Shown: positions 51,818 through 60,999, counted from the stretch's first letter. The stretch: 64,000 bases of DNA from Mucilaginibacter pedocola (GCF_002013915.1 NZ_MBTF01000002.1:62001-126000), one strand, 5' to 3'. A program made the numbers and translations. The notes: generated from the letters alone by a model not told the origin.

Positions 51818-53450
51818 TTTGTTCCTTAGGTATTTCCAATGGTTCTTCTGCTTCCCAATTGGCTCGTAATACTAATTCTTTTGGGCTAACCCAAATGGTT
51901 TCCGGCTGCTCGCGCCTGCGTACGTTACCACTATCCCAGCGGCCGTTTTTATTGGCATCGTAAACTACTCTTAAAGTGTATTTGGTTGTGAGGTAGTTTT
52001 TATAAACTAAGGTAGTATTCTTGGTTACGATATCACTTCTTAATACATTTTTTCCTTCTTCCAGTATTTCTACTATGTAAGCTTTACCGGTATCTGCAGG
52101 TACGCTTACTTTAAGTGTGAGCTGGCTATAGTTCTCAGGTTTATCTACAGTAAAATTTTTTCCGCCCTTTTTATTCTTATCGCCATAAATGTCCGTGAAA
52201 GCACCGTCATTCAGTACGAGCTGGTATTTAGAATTTACCCGCCAGCGGTATTTCATATTATACCTTCTTAACAAAGTATCTTTCTGCAAAGTGTATGTGG
52301 TAACCGGTATCGAATCTTCCAATAGTTGAATTTGCGATTGATCGAAGCTTTCTAATGGGAAGTTTGCTATAATACCAAGGTCGGTACCCGGTTTTAGTTT
52401 ATCGTTCTTGTTGATACCAAAACTGAAGAATAGCGTGCGCTGGAAGGTTTCGTTTTTACCCTTATTCTGATAAATAGTATCGATGGGTTTATTGTTATCT
52501 AAAATAGCAACACTTAACGAATCGAAAGCCATGCTGCGCATGTACACCACTGCCGTGTCTTTTGTCTTGGTAAACTCTACTATTTTTTGGTTATCCAGTT
52601 CAGCGGGATATAATACTTTTAACGATGGCTTTTGTACAGGTCTGTTAAACACCAGTGATAGTTTGCCATCCTGCGTGAATTTCTTTTCTGCAACACGGAA
52701 ATTTTCGGGTACCTGCTTAAATAGTTTTAATAATATGTTGGAGCTGTCCTTATCAACTTTTACCGGATTTTTTGCAAAAGCGATAAGGTCGTTATCATTG
52801 TTGAATATCTTATCCGGGCTGCTCTCCTTAAGTGCATAAATGCGGTAGGTATTTTCAGCAAGGTTATTCAATGAGAAATTACCCGCAGTATCTGTAGTGG
52901 TAAAAATAGCAGGCTTCTTTTTTCCGAACAATAAAGAGTCTTCTTTTAAAGGAAATAAAAAGACCGTTGCTTCTTTTTCTTTTAAGCCGGTTATAGAATT
53001 AATAACATTTCCCGAAAGGCTCAACGAGTCGATGTGCGGGCCGGTAGAAAAAACGTAGGTGAAATTTTTAAGCACATTGCTTTCGTTCACGTCGGCAATG
53101 GCTTTACCAAAGTTTATCACGTAAGTAGTATTCTTTAGCAGCGTATCTTTAAAATCAATGATCAGGCTTTTCTTGCTGATCTTGTACTCGGGTTGTTTTT
53201 CCTGAGCCGGGCTAATGCTTATTTCCTGGTATTGGTTGCTCAGTTTGAAATACTCGTCAAAGTCCAGTTGAATTTGTTTCGCTTTAAAATTTCGGGTCTG
53301 GTCTTCGGGAGTTGCCTTCAATAATTTAGGTGGAGTGAGGTCGCGCGGGCCACCTTGCGGTTTTTGCATGGCCGCGCAGCCACAAATCAGTAAAAAGCAT
53401 AAAACGGGGATGAAATTTTTAAGAAAAAATACCGGTTTTTGATTTAACAT
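51807..53450 (-). CDS. Ig-like (Big_5) lipoprotein
   Basis: The 547-residue lipoprotein has a signal ending LCFLLICGC (Cys near 25). The first 110 residues (TPPKLLKATPEDQTRNF ... SLIIDFKDTLLKNTTYVINFGKAIADVN) form a Big_5-type Ig-like domain, followed by further beta-rich repeats. The C-terminal region contains the VVYDANKNGRWDSGNVRRREQPE segment, a calcium-binding-like turn common in this family. Function is unknown, but the family is widespread as a surface lipoprotein in Bacteroidota. It is downstream of mnmG on the same strand and convergent with the gamma-CA gene. Confidence 0.82.
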   Translation of the reverse strand: MLNQKPVFFLKNFIPVLCFLLICGCAAMQKPQGGPRDLTPPKLLKATPEDQTRNFKAKQIQLDFDEYFKLSNQYQEISISPAQEKQPEYKISKKSLIIDFKDTLLKNTTYVINFGKAIADVNESNVLKNFTYVFSTGPHIDSLSLSGNVINSITGLKEKEATVFLFPLKEDSLLFGKKKPAIFTTTDTAGNFSLNNLAENTYRIYALKESSPDKIFNNDNDLIAFAKNPVKVDKDSSNILLKLFKQVPENFRVAEKKFTQDGKLSLVFNRPVQKPSLKVLYPAELDNQKIVEFTKTKDTAVVYMRSMAFDSLSVAILDNNKPIDTIYQNKGKNETFQRTLFFSFGINKNDKLKPGTDLGIIANFPLESFDQSQIQLLEDSIPVTTYTLQKDTLLRRYNMKYRWRVNSKYQLVLNDGAFTDIYGDKNKKGGKNFTVDKPENYSQLTLKVSVPADTGKAYIVEILEEGKNVLRSDIVTKNTTLVYKNYLTTKYTLRVVYDANKNGRWDSGNVRRREQPETIWVSPKELVLRANWEAEEPLEIPKEQTNP

Positions 53451-53526
53451 ACTTTTTATGCCTTTTAAGCGATTTTTGTGTTTTTATGAACCCTGATATT
53501 AAAAATTGAAAATAATGCTTTATAAA

Positions 53527-53545
53527 AGATATTTTATAAATATCT
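53527..53545 (-). terminator. Weak A/T-rich hairpin after mnmG
   Basis: AGATATTT (53527-53534) and AAATATCT (53538-53545) form an 8-bp stem with a 3-base loop about 20 bases after the mnmG stop, followed on the minus strand by a T-rich stretch. The same stem sequence, inverted, recurs after mlaD at 60920-60942. Confidence 0.5.
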
Positions 53546-53565
53546 AAAAATCAGTTATTTAACTA

Positions 53566-55428
53566 CTATCTCGACACATGAACCATTAAAACCGACACAT
53601 CTGACGGAGAAACGCCCGAAATGCGCGATGCCTGGCCTAAAGTGCGTGGTTTTATCTTCTTCAATTTTTCTCGAGCCTCTTTTGAAAGAGAGACGAGTTG
53701 GCTGTAATCGAATTCCGGATTGATCTCGCGATCTTCCATTTTTTTCATGCGCTCAACTATTTCCAGTTCTTTTATGAAGTAACTCTCATATTTGATTTTT
53801 ATTTCAGCCTGCTCGATAGTTTCTTTATCGAAGGCAGAAAGTTTATCCTCCAAAGATGAATCGACTTTTCTCAACTCTTTAAAACCTAATTGAGGGCGGC
53901 CCAATAGGCTGAATAGTTTTACTGCCTGGTTTAACGGGCTGGTTCCTACTTCTTCTAAAAGTTTATTTGCAGTAGCAGGGTCGATACTTTTGGCTCGGGT
54001 GAAAGCTACAATATCATCAGAGTTCTTGATCTTGGCATTTACCTTATCCATACGCTCATCACTTATCAAACCTAATTCATGGCCCATACCGCTTAGCCTG
54101 ATATCGGCATTATCCTGACGGAGCAATAAACGATGCTCGGCTCGCGAGGTAAACATGCGATAAGGTTCTTCGGTACCTTTTGTTACCAGGTCATCTATTA
54201 ATACACCGATGTACGATTCAGATCTTTTCAGTATCAGCTCATGCTTATCGTTTATTTTTTGATGTGCATTTATACCAGCTATAAAACCTTGCGACGCAGC
54301 TTCTTCATAACCGGTAGTTCCGTTTATTTGCCCGGCGAAATATAGGTTGCTTATCAGTTTGGTTTCTAACGTTAAGCCTAATTGCGTAGGAGGGAAGAAG
54401 TCGTACTCGATAGCATACCCCGGGCGGAACATCTTCGCATTCTCGAAACCCGGTATTTTGGTTAAAGCTTTATACTGTACATCTTCGGGTAGTGAGGTTG
54501 AGAAACCATTTACATATATCTCACAAGTGTTCCAGCCTTCAGGTTCTACAAATATTTGGTGACGATCGCGCTCTGCAAAGCGGTTTATTTTATCTTCAAT
54601 GGATGGGCAATAACGAGGGCCTAAACCTTTTATCCTACCGGTAAACATAGGCGAACGCTCGAAGCCTTCTTTCAAAGTTTCGTGCACATCTGGGTTGGTA
54701 TAGGTTATCCAGCAGCAGCGTTGATCGGTAGCTAAGGGCACATCTGTATAAGAGAATCTCCCGCGTTCTTCATCGCCCCATTGTTCTTCCATTAAAGAAT
54801 AGTTTAAAGAACGTCCGTCAATACGGGGAGGAGTACCTGTTTTCATCCTGCCTGCTTCAAAGCCCAGGGTCACTAATTGTTCAGTTAAACCTGTTGCAGC
54901 TTTCTCTCCCGTACGGCCACCACCAAATCTTTTCTCGCCGATATGTATAACACCATTCAGAAAAGTACCATTGGTTAATACTACGGCATCACATTCTATC
55001 TCTATACCTAAGGATGTTTTCACACCTGCAACGGTATTTCCCTTTACTAAAAGAGAGGTAACGGTGTCCTGCCAAAAGTCGACGTTCGGTGTTTTTTCTA
55101 AGGCAATTCTCCACTCTTCAGCAAAGCGCATGCGGTCGCTTTGTGCTCGTGGGCTCCACATAGCGGGCCCTTTGCTTAGGTTTAACATCCTAAATTGAAG
55201 AGAAGTTTTATCGGTAATGATACCCGAGTAACCACCCAGTGCATCTACCTCGCGTACTATTTGCCCTTTAGCAACACCGCCCATAGCGGGGTTACAACTC
55301 ATCTGGGCAATGGTACCCATAGTCATGGTTATCAGTAAAACTGATGAACCTAAGTTAGCTGCTGCTGCCGCGGCTTCGCAGCCTGCGTGCCCTGCACCAA
55401 CTACTATTACGTTATATTTCTTAAACAT
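53566..55428 (-). CDS. mnmG: MnmG/GidA, tRNA uridine modification enzyme
   Basis: MnmG with MnmE adds the carboxymethylaminomethyl group to wobble U34 of tRNAs, using FAD. The 620-residue product, from the ATG at 55428 ([24 protein letters not shown]), has the FAD Rossmann motif [10 protein letters not shown] near residue 11, the [21 protein letters not shown] segment with Cys of the family, [34 protein letters not shown] and [16 protein letters not shown]. It is full length. mnmG commonly lies near the replication origin, and three parS-like sites are directly upstream. A start at 55446 is possible but would extend the product into the parS motif. Confidence 0.97.
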   Translation of the reverse strand: MFKKYNVIVVGAGHAGCEAAAAAANLGSSVLLITMTMGTIAQMSCNPAMGGVAKGQIVREVDALGGYSGIITDKTSLQFRMLNLSKGPAMWSPRAQSDRMRFAEEWRIALEKTPNVDFWQDTVTSLLVKGNTVAGVKTSLGIEIECDAVVLTNGTFLNGVIHIGEKRFGGGRTGEKAATGLTEQLVTLGFEAGRMKTGTPPRIDGRSLNYSLMEEQWGDEERGRFSYTDVPLATDQRCCWITYTNPDVHETLKEGFERSPMFTGRIKGLGPRYCPSIEDKINRFAERDRHQIFVEPEGWNTCEIYVNGFSTSLPEDVQYKALTKIPGFENAKMFRPGYAIEYDFFPPTQLGLTLETKLISNLYFAGQINGTTGYEEAASQGFIAGINAHQKINDKHELILKRSESYIGVLIDDLVTKGTEEPYRMFTSRAEHRLLLRQDNADIRLSGMGHELGLISDERMDKVNAKIKNSDDIVAFTRAKSIDPATANKLLEEVGTSPLNQAVKLFSLLGRPQLGFKELRKVDSSLEDKLSAFDKETIEQAEIKIKYESYFIKELEIVERMKKMEDREINPEFDYSQLVSLSKEAREKLKKIKPRTLGQASRISGVSPSDVSVLMVHVSR

Positions 55429-55438
55429 AATACCTCCA

Positions 55439-55454
55439 TGTTCCACGTGGAACA
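55439..55454. promoter_or_regulatory. parS-like ParB-binding site 1
   Basis: TGTTCCACGTGGAACA is a perfect 16-bp palindrome. It fits the general parS consensus TGTTNCACGTGNAACA bound by ParB (Spo0J). It lies 10 bases upstream of the mnmG start codon. Confidence 0.85.
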
Positions 55455-55476
55455 GTATCTAATTATTAAAAATAAA

Positions 55477-55492
55477 CGTTCCACGTGGAACG
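55477..55492. promoter_or_regulatory. parS-like ParB-binding site 2
   Basis: CGTTCCACGTGGAACG, extended to an 18-bp palindrome with outer A and T, has the same CACGTG core as site 1 with C/G in place of the outer T/A. Its centre lies 38 bp from the centre of site 1 and 38 bp from that of site 3. Confidence 0.8.
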
Positions 55493-55502
55493 TTTTATAT
55501 CT

Positions 55503-55748
55503 CTATTTCTCGGATGTTCCACGTGGAACAATAAAAGAATACGCGGCGAATGATGCCCAAATAGCTTCTAACACAATAAAAGGATAGAAGCTTATCATAT
55601 ATGATGATAGGCAGCATAAACCTGCACCTATAAAGTTCATTCCGCTATACCAACGGCTATTGGGGCTTAGCTTCTTGTATAAATTCAAAACAAAAGCGCC
55701 CAATAGTATAATAACTCCTATGGATGCGATAATGTCTGATAGCTTCAT
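55503..55748 (-). CDS. Small membrane protein (CBU_0592-like)
   Basis: The 81-residue protein begins MKLSDIIASIGVIILLGAFV and has three hydrophobic segments (also FIGAGLCCLSSYMISFYPFIVLEAIW), the size and layout of small membrane proteins annotated as CBU_0592 family. Its last residues (SFIVPRGTSEK) are encoded by parS site 3. It lies two bases downstream of the ABC-F gene. The role is unknown; the gene is real by position, start and composition. Confidence 0.75.
   Translation of the reverse strand: MKLSDIIASIGVIILLGAFVLNLYKKLSPNSRWYSGMNFIGAGLCCLSSYMISFYPFIVLEAIWASFAAYSFIVPRGTSEK
55515..55530. promoter_or_regulatory. parS-like ParB-binding site 3
   Basis: TGTTCCACGTGGAACA, identical to site 1, lies inside the 3' end of the small membrane protein gene and encodes VPRGT there. 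With sites 1 and 2 it forms a regular array with centres exactly 38 bp apart. Confidence 0.85.
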
Positions 55749-55749
55749 A

Positions 55750-57618
55750 TTAGGCTTCCTTTAGTTCAGATAGCTCCATCCAACGCATGCTTTTTTCGTC
55801 TATCTGGCTGTTAAGCTTCGCTATACTTTCAGATAGTTCCTGTATTTTTTTAGCATCAAGGCCGGTGGAGTTTAGCTGTTCAGAAGTCGTTTTTAGCTTA
55901 TCCTCTAAGTCGGCTATATCTTTTTCTAAACCCTGAAGCTCTTTCTCCTCTTTAAAGCTTAGTTTACTTTTCTTAGGAATTTCTACAACGGGTGCAGACA
56001 CAGCGGGTGCAGGTTTCTTAGCAGCCTGCTTGCTCTCTTCTAATTCAAGCCTGTACGATGAATAGTTGCCGTTGTATATACGTACACCACCATTGCCTTC
56101 CATAATGAATAGCTGCTCTGCCATTTTATCCAACAAGTACCTGTCGTGCGATACGATCATTAATATACCAGGGTATGTAGTCAGGAATTCTTCCAATACG
56201 TTTAGTGTATCAATATCCAAATCGTTGGTAGGCTCATCCAGTATCAGGAAGTTAGGATTCTTCATCAAAATGCTCATCAGGTGAAGGCGTTTCTTTTCGC
56301 CACCGCTGAGTTTTGCCACCATGCCGTATTGCTTGGCAGGAGGGAAGAGGAATAGTGTGAGCAATGCCGAAGCTGATATTTGTTTCCCATCAGCCATGGT
56401 GATAAACTCGGCAACATTCTTTACAATGTCTATTACGCGCTCATCTTCTTTAAAGGCTAAACCTGCCTGGTTAAAGTAACCTATTACCGTTGTTTCGCCT
56501 TTTACTATTTCGCCGCTATCGGGCTTAAGAGAGTCGGTGATTAGGTTCAGTAAGGTGGATTTACCGCTTCCATTCCTGCCGGCAAGCCCTATGCGGTCGC
56601 CTTTTTTGAAGATGTAGCTAAAATCTTTTATGTAGGTGTTACCATTGAAGCCTTTGGTAACATGGTGCATTTCCATTATTTTGTTACCCTGGCGTGCTAT
56701 TTTCACGCTCAGCTCAACATCCTGCTTGGTATTATGGCTTTTGGTTTTTGCTTCCAGATCGTAATAAGCATCTATCCTCGCTTTTGATTTGGTACCACGG
56801 GCCTGCGGTTGGCGGCGCATCCATTCCAACTCTTTCTTTAATAGCTGCGAGTTTTTCTGAAATGAAGCTTCGTCGCTTGCTTCGCGTTCAGCTTTCTTCT
56901 CCAGGTAGTAACCATAGTTGCCTACGTAGGGGATAACCTTGCCACGGTCTATCTCCAATATCTCGTTACATACGTTATCCAAAAAGTACCGGTCGTGCGT
57001 TACCATCAAAATGGTTTTGCTGCCTTCGGTAAGTAATTTCTCCAGCCACTCTATAGTATCAATATCTAAGTGGTTGGTAGGCTCATCCAAAATGTATATC
57101 TCCGGGTCTTCAATAAGCAACTTTGCAAGAGCCAATCGTTTCTTTTGTCCGCCTGATAAAATACTGATGCGCTGGGCAAGGTGATGAATATCTAATCTAC
57201 CCAAAATGGTCTTGATCTTATACTCATATTCCCAGGCATCAACCTCGCTCATGTCAGCCATTACTTTTTCCAACTCCTTCATATTTTCAGGGTCGTTCTC
57301 CATCAACTCTTCGTAGCGGCGAATCAGTTGCTGCTGCTTGTTATCAGCATGGAAAATGTAATCGCTTATGGTAACGGCATCTTTAAAATGAGGGTCCTGC
57401 TCCAGGTAACCTACCTTAAGCCCTTTGGCTTGTGCCACTTTACCTTCGGTAGGGTTTATATAGCCCGAAAGTATTTTAAGCAGTGTAGATTTACCCGCGC
57501 CATTAACACCCACTAACGCCACCCTGCGGCCGCGGTTAATGCCAATGGTTAAGTTTTTAAATAACCAGTTATCATGAAAAGAGTGGCCAAGGCTCTCGGC
57601 CGAAATGTAAGTACTCAC
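55750..57618 (-). CDS. ABC-F family ATPase (Uup-like)
   Basis: ABC-F proteins bind ribosomes and correct stalled or inhibited states. The 622-residue product has two ATPase domains in one chain without membrane segments: Walker A GVNGAGKSTLL (near residue 37), signature LSGGQKKRLALAKLL and DEPTNHLDI in the first; GRNGSGKSTLLNLI (near 345), LSGGEKKRLHL and DEPTNDLDI in the second, with the linker between. The C-terminal tail (KEEKELQGLEKDIADLEDKL) is a coiled coil, the mark of Uup-like members, which also take part in DNA branch migration control. The start is a GTG at 57618 overlapping the stop of the preceding gene. Confidence 0.92.
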   Translation of the reverse strand: MSTYISAESLGHSFHDNWLFKNLTIGINRGRRVALVGVNGAGKSTLLKILSGYINPTEGKVAQAKGLKVGYLEQDPHFKDAVTISDYIFHADNKQQQLIRRYEELMENDPENMKELEKVMADMSEVDAWEYEYKIKTILGRLDIHHLAQRISILSGGQKKRLALAKLLIEDPEIYILDEPTNHLDIDTIEWLEKLLTEGSKTILMVTHDRYFLDNVCNEILEIDRGKVIPYVGNYGYYLEKKAEREASDEASFQKNSQLLKKELEWMRRQPQARGTKSKARIDAYYDLEAKTKSHNTKQDVELSVKIARQGNKIMEMHHVTKGFNGNTYIKDFSYIFKKGDRIGLAGRNGSGKSTLLNLITDSLKPDSGEIVKGETTVIGYFNQAGLAFKEDERVIDIVKNVAEFITMADGKQISASALLTLFLFPPAKQYGMVAKLSGGEKKRLHLMSILMKNPNFLILDEPTNDLDIDTLNVLEEFLTTYPGILMIVSHDRYLLDKMAEQLFIMEGNGGVRIYNGNYSSYRLELEESKQAAKKPAPAVSAPVVEIPKKSKLSFKEEKELQGLEKDIADLEDKLKTTSEQLNSTGLDAKKIQELSESIAKLNSQIDEKSMRWMELSELKEA

Positions 57619-58271
57619 TAAGCGTTTATTATTTGGTCAAATGTATAAGTGTGTATGCCGGGCGCAGCTTTCAGCGAGTTTTTGTACATCGCGTTAGCAA
57701 CCTGCTGTGCGGTAATGCTGCGGTATTTTCGCCAGCTGCCTATAAACAGGTGGTCTAATACCTTAAATATTCCTACAAATATGTTCTCCAGTGGCCGGTT
57801 CTCCTGCCTGCCACCATATAGCATAGATGGCTGATAAATATGCAGGCTTTCAAAACCAACAAGTTTTAAAGCTTCTTCCAACTCGCCTTTTAATTTGATA
57901 TAAAAGGTTGATGAACCGGCATTAGCGCCAACCGCCGATACCAGCTGAAACTGGCGCACCCCGTTAGCTTTAGCTATTGCTGCAATTTGCAGGGGGTAGT
58001 CGTGGTCTATTTTTCTGTACTGTTCGGCATCCGGTGTTTTAGCTTTAGTTGTGCCGAGGCAACTGAATATTACATCAGCTTTTATGTCCGCTGTATGTTT
58101 ATCCAGATCGTCAAAATTGATAACTAATTGCTTCAACTTTGTATGTGTAATGGTTAAGTGCTTGCGCACCAATATCACTACTTCATCAAATTCGGCACTG
58201 GCAAGCAATATGTCGAGCAGTTTACTGCCCACAAGCCCGCTTGCGCCAACTATTATTGCCTTATATCCCAT
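57618..58271 (-). CDS. NAD(P)-binding SDR-like protein
   Basis: The product has 217 residues from the ATG at 58271 (MGYKAIIVGASGLVGSKLLDILL), a Rossmann nucleotide-binding fold of the atypical SDR / NmrA-like type, GASGLVGS at residues 9-16. VIFSCLGTTKAKT and FQLVSAVGANAGSSTFYIKLKGELEEAL follow, with the YIKLKGELE helix in place of the canonical YxxxK. It resembles oxidoreductase HTATIP2-like proteins. Substrate unknown. The gene is cotranscribed with the ABC-F gene (one-base overlap). Longer upstream reading would add A/T-rich leader sequence unlike the family. Confidence 0.8.
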   Translation of the reverse strand: MGYKAIIVGASGLVGSKLLDILLASAEFDEVVILVRKHLTITHTKLKQLVINFDDLDKHTADIKADVIFSCLGTTKAKTPDAEQYRKIDHDYPLQIAAIAKANGVRQFQLVSAVGANAGSSTFYIKLKGELEEALKLVGFESLHIYQPSMLYGGRQENRPLENIFVGIFKVLDHLFIGSWRKYRSITAQQVANAMYKNSLKAAPGIHTYTFDQIINA

Positions 58272-58581
58272 TGATGCCCAGTTTAAAATGCAAAAATACG
58301 CATTATTAAAATAGTGTGCTTTTAAGCGTGTTTTTGTAATGTAAAAGATGATATGATAACTGATATATAGATTTTTATTTATAAATAATTGAAAATCAGA
58401 TAAATATAATTTATATACATGCGGTACCCTTTGTAAACAAATCAAACTCACCCTATGTTATCCATTTAACCAGTTATACTACATATAATAGTTTTATGCG
58501 GCTGTAGGCTATAAAAAATAGCACAGCTGCAAAAACAAACCTTTATTATTTTGTTTATAACCGGCAAGTAATTAGATAATT
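58272..58581. other. 310-bp A/T-rich divergent promoter region
   Basis: No coding frame is convincing here. The segment lies between the divergent SDR-like and mlaE genes and must carry both promoters. It is A/T-rich with several TATA and TTTG motifs, but I cannot fix a single promoter with confidence. Confidence 0.5.
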
Positions 58582-59358
58582 ATGGCAGAGCAGGCATTAA
58601 CCGGTTATAGAAAATGGATGGAAGGCGTTGGCGAGCAGGGAGTTTTCTTTGCCCGGTTCTTCCGTAACATATTTACCGGCGGCTTCGAGTGGAATGAATT
58701 TGTACGCCAGTGTTACGAAATAGGGTACAAATCGTTCATGCTGGTGGGGCTCACTTCATTTATTATGGGTTTAGTACTCATCCTGCAGTTGCGCCCATCG
58801 ATGGTAGAAATGGGTGCCGAAAGTATGCTGCCGAAAACGCTGGCCGTATCGTTCATCCGCGAAATGGGGCCGGTTATTACCGCTATTATTTGCGCAGGTA
58901 AAATTGCATCGAGCATAGGCGCCGAGCTGGGCAGTATGAAAGTAACTGAGCAAATAGATGCCATGGAAGTATCGGGCGCCAACCCTATGCAATACCTGGT
59001 GGTTACGCGCATTTTAGCCACTAGCCTTATGGTACCGCTACTGGCCTTAATGGGCGATGTTATAGGGCTGTTCGGCGGTTACCTGGCCTTAAACTTTACC
59101 GACGCTATTAGCTTCCCCTTATATTTTCGCAAGTGTATCTCTTCACTGGAGTTTATTGATTTTTTGCCAGCCCTGGTTAAAACCGTGTTCTTCGGTTTTG
59201 CTATTGGCTTTGTAGGTTGTTACAAAGGTTTTCATTCCGATAAGGGAACCGAGAGCGTAGGGCTTGCTGCCAACTCCGCCGTGGTTACTGCTTCGCTGTG
59301 GATATTTGTGATAGATGCCTTTGCAGTTCAGTTAACCAACATTTTATTTTATAACTGA
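58582..59358 (+). CDS. mlaE: MlaE-like ABC permease (MCE lipid transporter)
   Basis: MlaE is the membrane permease of the Mla/MCE lipid transport system, which moves phospholipids between inner and outer membranes. The 258-residue product has about five membrane segments and the family segments GYKSFMLVGLTSFIMGLVLILQ, FIREMGPVITAIICAGKIASSIGAELGSMKVTEQIDAMEVSGANPMQYLVVTRI, and C-terminal GFVGCYKGFHSDKGTESVGLAANSAVV. mlaF follows after one base and mlaD overlaps mlaF by 4 bases. No mlaB or mlaC is present, as is usual outside Proteobacteria. Confidence 0.92.
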   Translation: MAEQALTGYRKWMEGVGEQGVFFARFFRNIFTGGFEWNEFVRQCYEIGYKSFMLVGLTSFIMGLVLILQLRPSMVEMGAESMLPKTLAVSFIREMGPVITAIICAGKIASSIGAELGSMKVTEQIDAMEVSGANPMQYLVVTRILATSLMVPLLALMGDVIGLFGGYLALNFTDAISFPLYFRKCISSLEFIDFLPALVKTVFFGFAIGFVGCYKGFHSDKGTESVGLAANSAVVTASLWIFVIDAFAVQLTNILFYN

Positions 59359-59359
59359 T

Positions 59360-60139
59360 ATGCAAAAGCCTGAGAACCATAGCCATATTTCGGATGCTGC
59401 CAACGAGGTTGTGGTAGACATTCAGCATATCTCTAAAACCTTTGGCGATAACGAGGTGCTGAAGGATATAAGCCTTCAGGTACACAGGGGAGAGAATGTT
59501 GTAGTGCTTGGCAAGTCGGGACAGGGTAAATCTGTAACCATACAATGTATCGTAGGCCTGCTGCATCCCGATAGCGGCAGTGTGAAGGTATTTGGGGATG
59601 AGGTAGCCAACCTGAGCGATAAAAAGCTTAAAGAGCTGCGCACTAAAGTGGGCTTCCTTTTCCAGAGCGGAGCTTTGTACGATTCCATGACCGTGCGCGA
59701 GAACCTTGAGTTTCCGCTTACACGGGTTTTAAAGATGAAAGACAAGCAAGAGATAGATAACCGCGTACAGGAGGTATTAGAAGGCGTAGGATTGATAGAT
59801 GCGATAGACAAAATGCCATCAGACCTGTCAGGCGGTATGCGTAAGCGGGTAGGCCTTGCGCGCACTCTGATTGTAAAGCCTGAGATAATGCTTTATGATG
59901 AACCTACTACCGGCTTAGATCCTATCACTTCGCGCGAGATAAGCCAACTGATACTAAACATGCAAAAGAAGTATAAAACAGCCTCGATCATCATCACCCA
60001 TGATATGGAATGTGCCAAAATAACCGGCGACCGCGTGGTGATCATGAACGAAGGCGAATATATAGCCGAGGGCACGTTCGACGAACTTGAATCGTCTGAC
60101 GATGAACTGGTAAGCTCATTTTTTAACCAAACAGTATGA
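59360..60139 (+). CDS. mlaF: MlaF-like ABC ATPase
   Basis: The 259-residue ATPase powers the MCE transporter. Motifs: Walker A VLGKSGQGKSVTIQCIVG near residue 50, Q-loop FLFQSGALYDSMTV, signature LSGGMRKRVGLARTL near 155, Walker B IMLYDEPTTGLDP and H-loop ITHDMECAK. LSGGMRKRVGLAR is the MlaF-type version. mlaD starts inside its stop codon (ATGA overlap), so the operon is translationally coupled. Confidence 0.93.
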   Translation: MQKPENHSHISDAANEVVVDIQHISKTFGDNEVLKDISLQVHRGENVVVLGKSGQGKSVTIQCIVGLLHPDSGSVKVFGDEVANLSDKKLKELRTKVGFLFQSGALYDSMTVRENLEFPLTRVLKMKDKQEIDNRVQEVLEGVGLIDAIDKMPSDLSGGMRKRVGLARTLIVKPEIMLYDEPTTGLDPITSREISQLILNMQKKYKTASIIITHDMECAKITGDRVVIMNEGEYIAEGTFDELESSDDELVSSFFNQTV

Positions 60140-60918
60140 AAACCACATCATCACAAAAAATAAAAATAGGGGTATTCACCATTATCGGGTTCGTAATACT
60201 GCTGCTGGGCGTTTTCTTCATTGGCAACCAAAAAAGCCTGTTCAATTCTACCTTTAGGGTTTACGGCATGTTTAAAAATGTGAACGGGCTTACGGTAGGC
60301 AATAACGTGCGTTTTGCGGGCATTAATGTTGGCGTGGTAGAAAGTATCAACATCGTAACCGATAGTTCGGTAAGGGTAGATCTGAGCTTGAATAAGTCGG
60401 TAAAAAAGTTTATCAAGAAAGATTCGAAGATGAGCATAGGCAGCGATGGGTTGATGGGGGATAAGCTGGTAATTATAGCGCCCGGTGGCGTTACCAGTAC
60501 CGAAGAAATAGGCGATAACAATGAATTGAATTCGGTAAACCCGATGGATGTGGATAAGCTATTCAATAAACTGGCTAAAGTTGCCGACAACGCGGAGGAA
60601 TTAACCACCAACCTATCGCAAATAGTAGCTAAAGTAAATAACGGAAAGGGGAGCATAGGCCGCTTGCTTAACAATGATAAAATTGCCCGCGACCTGGAAG
60701 GTACGGTGAAACAAGCTCAAAAAACGATGGTGGGTGTACATGCTACAACAGCTACCTTGAATGAAGACCTAAAGGCGGCTCAGCATAATTTCCTGTTGCG
60801 TGGCTTCTTCAAAAAGAAAGAAAAAGCGAAAAAAGCAAGGCAGGATTCCATCAGGAAAGCGCAGGAAGAGAAGTTGAAAGCGAAGCAAAAAGCTGCTGAT
60901 GATGCTAAGATAAATTAA
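60136..60918 (+). CDS. mlaD: MlaD-like MCE substrate-binding protein
   Basis: MlaD forms a periplasmic ring that carries lipid. The 260-residue product has a single N-terminal membrane anchor (IKIGVFTIIGFVILLLGVFFIG), then the MCE domain (FRVYGMFKNVNGLTVGNNVRFAGINVGVVESINI ... SDGLMGDKLVIIAPG), then a helical stretch and a charged Lys/Ala/Glu-rich tail (KEKAKKARQDSIRKAQEEKL). One MCE domain is normal for MlaD. The C-terminal helix probably forms a bundle with the other subunits. A strong terminator follows. Confidence 0.92.
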   Translation: MKTTSSQKIKIGVFTIIGFVILLLGVFFIGNQKSLFNSTFRVYGMFKNVNGLTVGNNVRFAGINVGVVESINIVTDSSVRVDLSLNKSVKKFIKKDSKMSIGSDGLMGDKLVIIAPGGVTSTEEIGDNNELNSVNPMDVDKLFNKLAKVADNAEELTTNLSQIVAKVNNGKGSIGRLLNNDKIARDLEGTVKQAQKTMVGVHATTATLNEDLKAAQHNFLLRGFFKKKEKAKKARQDSIRKAQEEKLKAKQKAADDAKIN

Positions 60919-60946
60919 TAAATATCTTATATACAGATATTTAAAT

Positions 60947-60978
60947 AAAAAAGCGCCTGGTTTAGAGGCGCTTTTTTT
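60947..60978. terminator. Bidirectional terminator after mlaD
   Basis: AGCGCCT (60952-60958) and AGGCGCT (60966-60972) form the stem, flanked by A and T runs that extend the pairing and serve both mlaD (plus) and the convergent peptidase gene (minus). Confidence 0.88.
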
Positions 60979-60979
60979 A

Positions 60980-60995
60980 TGTTCCATGTGGAACA
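60980..60995. promoter_or_regulatory. Degenerate parS-like site
   Basis: TGTTCCATGTGGAACA differs from the 55439 site by one base at the centre (CATGTG for CACGTG). It lies between the terminator and the stop of the prolyl oligopeptidase gene. A low-affinity ParB site is possible. Confidence 0.5.
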
Positions 60996-60999
60996 TTTT

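Noticed and set aside
55439..55530. The three palindromes as transcription terminators
   Set aside because: No T run follows any of them, all share one strict sequence, and one is inside a coding frame; a protein-binding site is a better explanation.
58272..58451. N-terminal extension of the SDR-like protein
   Set aside because: The extension is A/T-rich, unlike the Rossmann family, and the GASGLVGS motif sits at the expected distance from the ATG at 58271.
60769..60996. 75-residue minus-strand open frame starting in the parS-like site
   Set aside because: It overlaps mlaD and its terminator in antisense, has no recognisable domain, and low-complexity Phe/Leu composition typical of the complement of a Lys-rich tail.
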